Source of the DNA: Abyssogena phaseoliformis symbiont OG214 | Lineage (GTDB): Bacteria; Pseudomonadota; Gammaproteobacteria; PS1; Pseudothioglobaceae | NCBI RefSeq assembly: GCF_016592595.1 | Contig: NZ_AP012977.1 | Span: forward strand, 682,001-746,000 | Direction: 5' to 3' | DNA length: 64,000 nt | In this document: positions 58,233 to 64,000 of the stretch, in pieces | Numbering within the stretch: position 1 is the stretch's first letter | Layout: each line of letters starts with the position of its first letter | Program-made: the position numbers and the translations under genes | The notes under the pieces: model-generated | Told to the model about the DNA's origin: nothing | Database searches by the model: none | What the model saw: the letters and a program-made list of their open reading frames with translations, nothing else

Positions 58233-58312
58233 TGCGAAGCAATGTATATAATTTATTAAGGTATTTTGTATTTGGCACGATTTTATTAATTGTAGTGTTG
58301 GTTTGGGAATAA
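58232..58312 (+). CDS. 26-residue membrane peptide coupled to the upstream gene
   Basis: ATG at 58232 overlaps the previous stop as TAATG and reads MRSNVYNLLRYFVFGTILLI-VVLVWE followed by TAA. It is one transmembrane helix with a positively charged N-terminus. Stop-start overlap argues for coupled translation. The form is like small type I toxins or membrane regulators, but such a short frame could be chance. Confidence 0.35.
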   Translation: MRSNVYNLLRYFVFGTILLIVVLVWE

Positions 58313-58366
58313 AGGGATTATCTTTGAAAATTATATTTAAAAACAATAACTTATGATTATAAAAAC

Positions 58367-58423
58367 ACCTAACAAGGCGCTTCACCTGAGCGCTAACGCG
58401 TCAAGTGAGCTTGGTCGTTAGCC
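58367..58423 (+). other. attC recombination site 1
   Basis: 57 bp from ACCTAAC (R'', fits RYYYAAC) to GTTAGCC (58417-58423, R'). The L'' arm GCTTCACCTGA pairs with the L' arm TCAAGTGAGC, leaving one unpaired T on one strand, the extrahelical base that IntI recognises. The R' half shown belongs to the start of the next cassette. Confidence 0.8.
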
Positions 58424-59304
58424 CCATAAAAAACAATGAAAAATATTCTGAAACATTCTGTGAATATGTTAGTACCTTTACTTATCACAATCACAATAGC
58501 AATCTTGATTTTAGCTATATATAATATATTTGGTTTAGCACCAGAGGCTATTATTGGGCAATCTAAAATGTCTAGTTTGCCAGCCATTGCAATTAGCGCT
58601 GGTGTATTAATTGCGTCTATAACATACCTAAGTAATAAATCATCTCAAGCTGTCACACACCAAAGAAAAAGAGATGAACTTTACCTAAGTATTACACGAG
58701 AATCGTTCGATGAAGTGTACGGGCTATTAAAAGACAAAAACAATGATAGGATTGTTTGGGTAAGAGCATCAAGGCTACTACTTAAAACATTGGCAATAAA
58801 ATCAAAAATACAAACACCAGGCATACTTGATGCTTTTAAATTGGCAGAAGAAAGATTAAGAAATGAGTTATATCGGTCGTTGTCTGTAAAATCAGATATA
58901 TTCAGCAGTAGGCAGCCACTCCCGCCACAATTTTTTTACGGAATAGCCGATTGGAAAACAGAAATATCATTAGATGAGGCTGCCAAAAAGAGTAGTAGTA
59001 AAATTGAAGCACATTTAGTTGAAATTGACAAAAACTTACCAGAACCAGAAATGGCTCCGTTATCTGCAAAGACAGTAATTGCAATCTTCGACTTCATGGA
59101 ATTCCCAAAAGACTATGATGACCCTTTACCTAATGTAGAGGAATGGACTGATAATTGGAAAGATACTCATGGGATTGAACAAGGAGCAAAAAGATACATT
59201 GCACATAAAAACTCTCAAAAGGGCTAACAAGTCATTCAACCGGCCGTTTTATATGCCGTTCCGCTTCGCTCTACTCTGTATAAAACGGCCGGTTAACTCA
59301 AACG
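58418..59304 (+). mobile_element. Complete integron gene cassette
   Basis: Runs from TTAGCC at the left recombination point to the G of the right one (59304). The first bases (G)TTAGCC are the exact reverse complement of GGCTAAC (59222-59228), the R'' site of its own attC, as required for a free circular cassette. It holds one promoterless gene whose stop lies in R''. No integrase gene is in the window, so this is part of a cluster without integrase, or an integrase lies outside. Confidence 0.82.
58436..59227 (+). CDS. Cassette-borne membrane-anchored protein of unknown function
   Basis: 263 residues. Two membrane segments lie at about residues 9-32 (NMLVPLLITITIAILILAIY) and 43-63 (SLPAIAISAGVLIASITYL), then a cytoplasmic domain of about 200 residues rich in charged helices (QRKRDELYLSITRESFDEVY, EAAKKSSSKIEAHLVEIDKN). 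No catalytic motif is recognised. The gene starts 13 bp after the attC R' site, has no Shine-Dalgarno sequence, and its TAA lies in the next R'' site, all typical of cassette genes. The frame is intact, suggesting recent arrival or selection. Confidence 0.75.
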   Translation: MKNILKHSVNMLVPLLITITIAILILAIYNIFGLAPEAIIGQSKMSSLPAIAISAGVLIASITYLSNKSSQAVTHQRKRDELYLSITRESFDEVYGLLKDKNNDRIVWVRASRLLLKTLAIKSKIQTPGILDAFKLAEERLRNELYRSLSVKSDIFSSRQPLPPQFFYGIADWKTEISLDEAAKKSSSKIEAHLVEIDKNLPEPEMAPLSAKTVIAIFDFMEFPKDYDDPLPNVEEWTDNWKDTHGIEQGAKRYIAHKNSQKG

Positions 59305-59310
59305 TTAGGT
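59222..59310 (+). other. attC recombination site 2
   Basis: 89 bp from GGCTAAC (R'') to GTTAGGT (59304-59310, R', fits GTTRRRY). Between TTCAA and TTAACTCAAA lies a perfect 16-bp inverted repeat, AACCGGCCGTTTTATA (59238-59253) with its complement at 59279-59294, around a 25-base loop. CAAGTCATTCAA ... TTAACTCAAACG matches the conserved arms of many chromosomal attC sites. The best-preserved site in the window. Confidence 0.9.
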
Positions 59311-59318
59311 GATAAATA

Positions 59319-59634
59319 GTGGTAATTTTTTGGTGGATAGTTTTTTGTATGTGGGCGTCCTTAATTCCAGCTGCATTGCTTAATGGTAGGGCTTTTTTAT
59401 CTGGACTTCCAAATAATTTTTATCTTGGTATTCCTCACGGTATAGTTGGTGCAATCACTGCATTGTTTATTGCATTCGTGCATCAAATAGACTGGTGGCG
59501 GAGTTTTATATTTTTGATTGTTATGTGGTTTTCAGTAACGCTTTCAACAATAATTTCTGCTATGCCTTTTAAACCAGAATGTAACTTGACTGTACATACG
59601 CTAGATGAGGTTAATAATTCGCTTAAAGAAGGAT
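59319..59634 (+). CDS. Cassette membrane protein whose end is fused to a nucleotidyltransferase remnant
   Basis: GTG start 9 bp after attC site 2. Residues 1 to about 84 have three membrane segments (VIFWWIVFCMWASLIPAALL, GIVGAITALFIAFVHQI, SFIFLIVMWFSVTLSTIIS). The rest, KPECNLTVHTLDEVNNSLKE-G, is not membrane protein but the last part of the nucleotidyltransferase domain also seen in copy 1 at 41330-41400. The gene has therefore lost its own end, and probably its attC, by joining to that remnant. A truncated product is possible. Confidence 0.6.
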
Positions 59635-60160
59635 AATACTTCTTTACTGATACAAAGGGATCAGGGAGTTGTGTTGTATGAGTTTAATAGGAAAGAATTG
59701 GCTGTACCGGGGTACTTAACCCAAAAAGCATGCAAGAAAATGGCAATAATAGACTATGAAGAGTGGTTTGGTGGCGCTAATGAACTCTTAATTAGTTATA
59801 AGGCAAATTTTAAGAGAGGAAGTTACAAACTATCTGCGTTTGAACTCCACCAAGCTACTGAATACTATTACTATTACTCTTGCTTGTCTTTGGTGCTAAC
59901 TCAATACAAATCATAATTTACAACAACTTGGCTCAATGGCAGTCCATCAAGATGAAGCATTAATGGCTGTCTTCCCACAAGACAGTAAGTTTATAAACAC
60001 CGTTGTTTTTAACTACTCAAAGAAGCCTATGTTAAAGCACGCTATTCTAGGCATTATAAAATCACCGAAGAAGAGTTAAACTATTTAAGTGAGAGAGTCG
60101 TTCACTTGCAAACTCTAACCAAGCGGCTTTGTGAGGAAAAGATTAAGTCGTTTGGTTAGT
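59570..60160 (+). pseudogene. Nucleotidyltransferase-HEPN protein, decayed copy 2 (5' part lost)
   Basis: Starts in the middle of the nucleotidyltransferase domain (CNLTVHTLDEVNNSLKE-YFFTD, with a TAA where copy 1 has Gln). It continues into VVLYEFNRKELAVPGYLTQK, then the HEPN domain (IDYEEWFGGANELLISYKAN, FKRGSYKLSAFELHQATEYY) and, after a stop, the C-terminal part shared with copy 1 (ARYSRHYKITEEELNYL). The HEPN Arg-x4-6-His motif is not obvious here. The two copies are clear relatives but differ in which parts were lost, so they decayed independently. Confidence 0.75.
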
Positions 60161-60396
60161 GCAAGAACAAATCTAAAAGAAAGTGCTAATTTATAATTAT
60201 GAAAATCATTTTATTTAACTAGGATTTTTTTTAAATGTAGATGGGCTGGTGTGAATTTAAAGAAGAAATATATCATAAACATCTTTAATACTCCAACATC
60301 TTACATTTGAATAATTTACATTTTACTTCTGAAAAAGGTGATATTTTTAATAAGGACTGCAAGGCGATACCTCCTTATAATGGTTGTTTATTGATT
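60161..60396. other. AT-rich spacer before the CDGSH gene
   Basis: No gene or attC site recognised. A frame open upstream from 60307 adds 30 residues to the CDGSH protein, but these look non-coding. Confidence 0.4.
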
Positions 60397-61719
60397 ATGA
60401 GAAAAGCCATGAAAAACCCAGTTATCGCAAATAATAAACCAAAACAAGTCACGCTTAACCAAGGTGAAGAGTACTATTTTTGCAGTTGTGGTAAATCTAG
60501 CAATCAGCCTTTTTGTGATGGCTCTCACGTAGGAACGGACTTTACCCCGATTGCATTCACTGCAGAACAAGACAATGAGGCGCATTTATGCATGTGCAAA
60601 TATAGTACCAATCAGCCTTATTGTGACGGTGCGCATCAACAATTTAGCCAAGCAGATATTGGTCAAGAAATCTCGGTAACAACAAAGAAAAGCAGCGGAA
60701 TGCCAGTTGCAAAAAACTACTGAAGAACCTGCTATAGAATTCATCCATCAGCTTGCTCAAAAAGGATTGTCCAAGCTTGGTCTCATCATGGAAAAATGAC
60801 CTCTATGGATGTGCCACGTAATGTGCTACCACACTGGGATGATATTCAACTAATGATGGCAACCAAGCCATTAATGGAAAACCAACGTGTTGGTACAGAA
60901 TTAGTTATCGGTTCAGAAGCTAAAAAACCTTTGACATTAAAAATACCGTTATTTGTTTCTGATATGAGTTTTGGTGCTTTATCCGAGGAAGCTAAGATTG
61001 CTTTAGCAACAGGCGCAAATCTTGCAGGTACAGGCATTTATTCTGGTGAAGGGGGAATTTTTATGCTACCTGAAGAACAAGCCGCCAATAAACGTTATTT
61101 TTATGAATATACCAGTGCCGGCTTTGGTTATAAAAAGCCGCTCTTAAACAAAAAGGTGCAAGCTTTTCATTTTAAAGGTGGGCAAGGCGCAAAAACAGGC
61201 ACTGGTGGCCATCTTCCCGGTAATAAAAACCAAGGCAAAATATCGCAAGTTCGAGGTATACCAGAAGCTCAGCCCGCTGTTTCTCTGCCGACATTTAAAG
61301 AACTTTCATCAGCATCAGATTTTAAGCGCTTTGCTGATAGAGTAAGAGAAATAACTGGTGGTATTCCTATTGATTTTGTTAAAGCCTTGGCATTAGGCGC
61401 AGATGGTATTGCGCTTTCTAATAGTGCGATGCAAGCAATTGGTTGTGTTGGTGCAAGAATGTGTAATACCAATAATTGCCGAGCAGGTATTGCTACACAA
61501 AAACCAGACCTGCGTCAAAAACTCAATATTAAAACAGCGTCAACATAATTGTATAATTTTTTTGATGCCTCTACTAAATTGATGCAAGGTATGGCGCGCG
61601 CCTGTGGACATGATGATTTAAGCAAGTTTAACAAAAATAATTTAGCCACTTGGTATCAAAAAATGGCCTTGCTTTCAGGTGTGGCTTACTCAGGATTTAT
61701 GGATATATCAAAAAGATAA
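60397..61719 (+). pseudogene. CDGSH iron-sulfur / glutamate-synthase-domain fusion, frameshifted
   Basis: N-terminal part: two CDGSH motifs, CSCGKSSNQPFCDGSH and CMCKYSTNQPYCDGAH, each a 2Fe-2S site (3 Cys, 1 His). The larger part is an FMN-binding glutamate-synthase-like domain with FVSDMSFGALSEEAKIALAT, FKGGQGAKTGTGGHLPG and a 3Fe-4S motif CVGARMCNTNNCRAGIATQK. Breaks: one base in an AAAAAA run (60711-60716), an opposite shift near 60780, and TAA at 61546-61548 where CAA is expected. Coding continues (NFFDASTKLMQGMARACGHD) to TAA at 61719. The two indels lie at homopolymers and might be read errors; the nonsense change is less easily dismissed. Confidence 0.78.
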
Positions 61720-61838
61720 AAAAGTGTAAGTATTAATATCTAACAAGTGCTGTCAGGAGATTACCAACTAAAACTGAGCTTTTTATTGCCAAGATATCAA
61801 AGCATCTTACCTTTGCATCTGCTCTAGACTACCAGGTG

Positions 61839-62264
61839 TTAGCTGCCCAACTCAACCTTTCTAAGTGTTTGAGCCAGTTTATCCAATGAAGCGTTAATAA
61901 GTTTATACGCACCTTCTGCGCCGTATAGTTTTGCCAATTCAAGTGATTCATTAATTACGACTTTATAGGGCACTTCTGGGCTAAATTTAAGCTCAAAAGC
62001 GCCTAGATATAAAATAGCATGCTCAACAGAGCCTAATTGTTCGGTTTCTCGGCTAATGGTAGGTACGATAATCTCATCTAGTAAAGATCTGTTTTTAAGA
62101 ATGTTGATGAATAAATTTGAAAAGAAAACTTTTGAGATTTTACCTTGTTTTTGGTTTAAAAATTGTTGTTCAATTTGTAATACTTCGCCACCTGATACTA
62201 GGTATTGGTATAACGCTTGTACCACGCGTTCTCGGGAGCGTTGTTTTGAGGTTTTAAAAGTCAT
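61839..62264 (-). CDS. nusB: Transcription antitermination factor NusB
   Basis: Helical RNA-binding protein that, with NusE, assembles the rRNA antitermination complex. The 141 residues begin SKQRSRERVVQALYQYLVSG and contain LGAFELKFSPEVPYKVVINE and ELAKLYGAEGAYKLINASLD, the conserved NusB blocks. It starts 2 bp after ribH ends, the common ribH-nusB pairing. Confidence 0.96.
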   Translation of the reverse strand: MTFKTSKQRSRERVVQALYQYLVSGGEVLQIEQQFLNQKQGKISKVFFSNLFINILKNRSLLDEIIVPTISRETEQLGSVEHAILYLGAFELKFSPEVPYKVVINESLELAKLYGAEGAYKLINASLDKLAQTLRKVELGS

Positions 62265-62266
62265 GG

Positions 62267-62770
62267 TTAAAAAGTTTGAGTGTTTGCTTGTTGCATTAAA
62301 TAGAGCATTTCAATCATTGCCATGGTTGCCTCTTCGCCTTTGTTGCCCTTATAGCCACCTGCCCTACCAACGGTTTGTTCCATGTTGTTTGTAGTAAGCA
62401 CACCAAAGGCAGTGGGGATTTCATATTGATAAGAAACATCTGCCACACCACGAGCACATTCGTTACAAACAAACGCAAAATGCGGGGTTTCGCCATTGAT
62501 AACTGCACCTAAAGTCACGATACCATCATATAGATTTTTACCATTTAGTTGCTGGATCGCTAATTTTTTAGCCAATAGTGGGATTTCAAATGCGCCAGGG
62601 GTATAAAACACATTGACATTATTAGTATTGATACCATATTTAGCTAAGGTTTCTTGTGCTGCTGATAATAGCTTGTCGCCAATGTCTTGGTAAAAATAAC
62701 CCACGATAATCGCAACTTTTGATTTTGAAAGAAAATCGCTATTGCTATTTTTATCAAATTTAAATTCCAT
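62267..62770 (-). CDS. ribH: 6,7-dimethyl-8-ribityllumazine synthase
   Basis: Penultimate step of riboflavin synthesis, condensing the RibA/RibD product with dihydroxybutanone phosphate from RibB. The 167 residues have VAIIVGYFYQDIGDKLLSAA, the substrate-site VFYTPGAFEIPLLAKKLA, VTLGAVINGETPHFAFVCNE and VPTAFGVLTTNNMEQ-type sequence (IPTAFGVLTTNNMEQ). The His in ETPHF is catalytic. It sits between ribBA and nusB. Confidence 0.97.
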   Translation of the reverse strand: MEFKFDKNSNSDFLSKSKVAIIVGYFYQDIGDKLLSAAQETLAKYGINTNNVNVFYTPGAFEIPLLAKKLAIQQLNGKNLYDGIVTLGAVINGETPHFAFVCNECARGVADVSYQYEIPTAFGVLTTNNMEQTVGRAGGYKGNKGEEATMAMIEMLYLMQQANTQTF

Positions 62771-62780
62771 TATTGTTCCT

Positions 62781-63854
62781 TTACTTGTTAGTGTCTACGT
62801 ATTCAGTGACTTCTAAGCCAAAGCCTTTTAAGCCATACAACTTTCTAGGACTGCCTAAAATCCTCATTCGTTTAACACCAAGGTCAGATAAGATTTGAGC
62901 ACCAACACCATAGGTTTTAATGTCATCATGAATGTTGCCATTAACGTTGTCAATATTTTCTAAAATACTTTGGTCGGTTTGCATTCTAAGTAGTAACAAA
63001 ACGCCACTATCTGATTTGGCAATATGCTCTAACGCGGCGTTAACGCTAAAACTGTTTGACTTTTCTCGTAACACGTCCTTAAAGGTGTCTTCCATGTGTA
63101 CACGTACGCACGTATCAGTATTACTACTAATTTCACCTTTAACCAAGGCTAGGTGTGTTTCATTGTGAATACTATCAAGAAATGAAATGAGTCTAAAAGT
63201 GGCAAACTCGGTTTTAAACTCACGCTCGTTAATGCGCTCGATGGTTTTTCCATTCTCAACCCGATAAGAAATTAAATCTTCAATCGTGCCTAATTTGATA
63301 TTGTGTTTTTTAGCAAAGATTTCTAAATCGTCACGTCGCGCCATTGAGCCATCCTCATTAAGGATTTCAACAATCACACTAGCTGGTTCAAGTCCTGCAA
63401 GACGTGCTAAATCGCACCCTGCTTCTGTGTGTCCTGCTCGAATTAAAACTCCACCTGGTTGTGCCATGAGCGGGAAAATGTGCCCTGGTTGTACGATATC
63501 AGCAGGTTTGGCATCTTTTGCCACTGCATCAAGTATTGTTTTGGCTCTGTCTGCTGCTGAAATGCCTGTGGTTACCCCTTCTATTGCCTCAATTGAAACG
63601 GTAAAGTTAGTACCATTCGCATCGTTATTTTGCGCCACCATGAGTGGTAAATTAAGCTGTTTACAGCGTTCCTGTGTTAAGGTTAGACAAATCAAACCAC
63701 GTCCATGAGTCGCCATAAAATTAATATCTTCTTTGGTAACAGTTGCAGCAGGGATGATTAAATCACCTTCGTTTTCACGATCTTCATCATCCATTAGGAT
63801 AATCATTTTGCCTTGGCTATAGTCTTTTAAAATTTCTTCAATACTGGATTTCAT
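62781..63854 (-). CDS. ribBA: 3,4-dihydroxy-2-butanone 4-phosphate synthase with degenerate GTP cyclohydrolase II domain
   Basis: The N-terminal RibB domain (residues 1 to about 205) is complete: ILMDDEDRENEGDLIIPAAT (metal-binding acidic loop), THGRGLICLTLT, RAGHTEAGCDLARLAGLEPA. The C-terminal part has the RibA fold (LVKGEISSNTDTCVRVHMED, GVGAQILSDLGVKRMRIL) but lacks the zinc-binding Cys pattern (ExxTGDxxGSxRCDC) of active GTP cyclohydrolase II. Such RibBX hybrids are known in proteobacteria, so a separate RibA is expected elsewhere. Starts 9 bp after ribE. Confidence 0.93.
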   Translation of the reverse strand: MKSSIEEILKDYSQGKMIILMDDEDRENEGDLIIPAATVTKEDINFMATHGRGLICLTLTQERCKQLNLPLMVAQNNDANGTNFTVSIEAIEGVTTGISAADRAKTILDAVAKDAKPADIVQPGHIFPLMAQPGGVLIRAGHTEAGCDLARLAGLEPASVIVEILNEDGSMARRDDLEIFAKKHNIKLGTIEDLISYRVENGKTIERINEREFKTEFATFRLISFLDSIHNETHLALVKGEISSNTDTCVRVHMEDTFKDVLREKSNSFSVNAALEHIAKSDSGVLLLLRMQTDQSILENIDNVNGNIHDDIKTYGVGAQILSDLGVKRMRILGSPRKLYGLKGFGLEVTEYVDTNK

Positions 63855-63863
63855 AACTAATTT

Positions 63864-64000
63864 TTAATACTGTAATAATTGTTCAAGGTGTCTGGCGATA
63901 ATGTCACCTTCAAGGTTAACCTCGCTGTTTATTTCTAATTCGCCCAATGTTGTGGCTTTTAGTGTATGTGGCACAATGTTAATATCAAACACGTAATCGT
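63864..64000 (-). CDS. ribE: Riboflavin synthase alpha chain, 3' end only
   Basis: Dismutates two lumazine molecules to riboflavin. Only the last 45 codons are inside the window: YVFDINIVPHTLKATTLGEL, then EINSEVNLEGDIIARHLEQL-LQY and TAA. PHTxxxTxL and N(x)E(x)D(x)(x)ARY/H are the usual C-terminal marks of the enzyme. It heads ribE-ribBA-ribH-nusB in this segment; upstream members such as ribD would lie to the right. Confidence 0.92.
   Translation of the reverse strand, partial: DYVFDINIVPHTLKATTLGELEINSEVNLEGDIIARHLEQLLQY

Noticed and set aside
39565-59310. CRISPR array
   Set aside because: The repeated elements are few, unequal in length, spaced by genes and have attC symmetry; no regular repeat-spacer pattern was seen anywhere in the window.

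Overview
The window is AT-rich, densely coded gammaproteobacterial DNA with housekeeping genes in familiar groups. Three adjacent low-complexity secreted proteins resemble sulfur globule proteins. The RNase R, Tol-Pal, SpoT, MetH and riboflavin genes are gammaproteobacterial in type, and there is much recent gene decay. Together these fit a sulfur-oxidising member of the SUP05/Thioglobaceae group, possibly a mussel or clam symbiont. That placement is inference; no rRNA or tRNA gene was found to test it.

Layout. 1-8148: lptD (cut by the window edge), hflKC, hisZ, purA, rnr. 8149-9050: remains of two unrecognised genes. 9113-21100: ilvD, a GNAT acetyltransferase, RNase T, the 5-oxoprolinase genes pxpABC, a dimeric dUTPase, selD-mnmH, and the aerobic ribonucleotide reductase genes nrdA-nrdB-ferredoxin behind a promoter with two NrdR boxes. 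21301-29803: a fatty-acid beta-oxidation operon (fadE, fadB/fadN type, fadA, a patatin lipase, fadD). 29870-36178: mostly decaying genes (ferredoxin reductase, thioredoxin, a whole Aap/Bzt amino-acid ABC transporter, a Sel1 protein) around an intact hemH. 36394-38274: an NAD synthetase with an extra N-terminal helix-turn-helix. 38301-42722: accessory DNA with SDR and HxlR remnants, a HicBA toxin-antitoxin pair, attC-like sites, a UPF0126 channel, a decayed nucleotidyltransferase-HEPN gene and a small c-type cytochrome. 42762-53548: pabB, cpoB-pal-tolB-iscX, spoT, bamD, an MFS transporter, ssb, a HIT protein and three sulfur-globule-like genes. 53596-57756: metH. 57757-60170: integron-type gene cassettes with two good attC sites and a second nucleotidyltransferase-HEPN remnant. 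60397-61719: a broken CDGSH/glutamate-synthase-domain gene. 61839-64000: ribE-ribBA-ribH-nusB.

Two points matter most. First, metH is interrupted by an exact 34-bp loxP sequence flanked by a direct repeat of about 457 bp. The four bases after it match the Cre-lox linker of 454 paired-end libraries, and the repeat copies differ mainly in homopolymer lengths. I read this as a sequencing or assembly artefact, not biology; real metH is probably one intact gene. It also means single-base homopolymer frameshifts elsewhere may be sequencing errors. Second, two islands (about 39.5-42.2 kb and 57.8-60.2 kb) look like integron cassette arrays without an integrase in view. The cassette at 58418-59304 still has 5' bases exactly complementary to the R'' site of its own attC, which is the mark of a genuine cassette. 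Both islands carry remnants of the same nucleotidyltransferase-HEPN gene. No wholly new system can be claimed; the best candidates for new biology are the unrecognised cassette proteins, the HTH-NAD synthetase fusion and the phospholipase-containing beta-oxidation operon.
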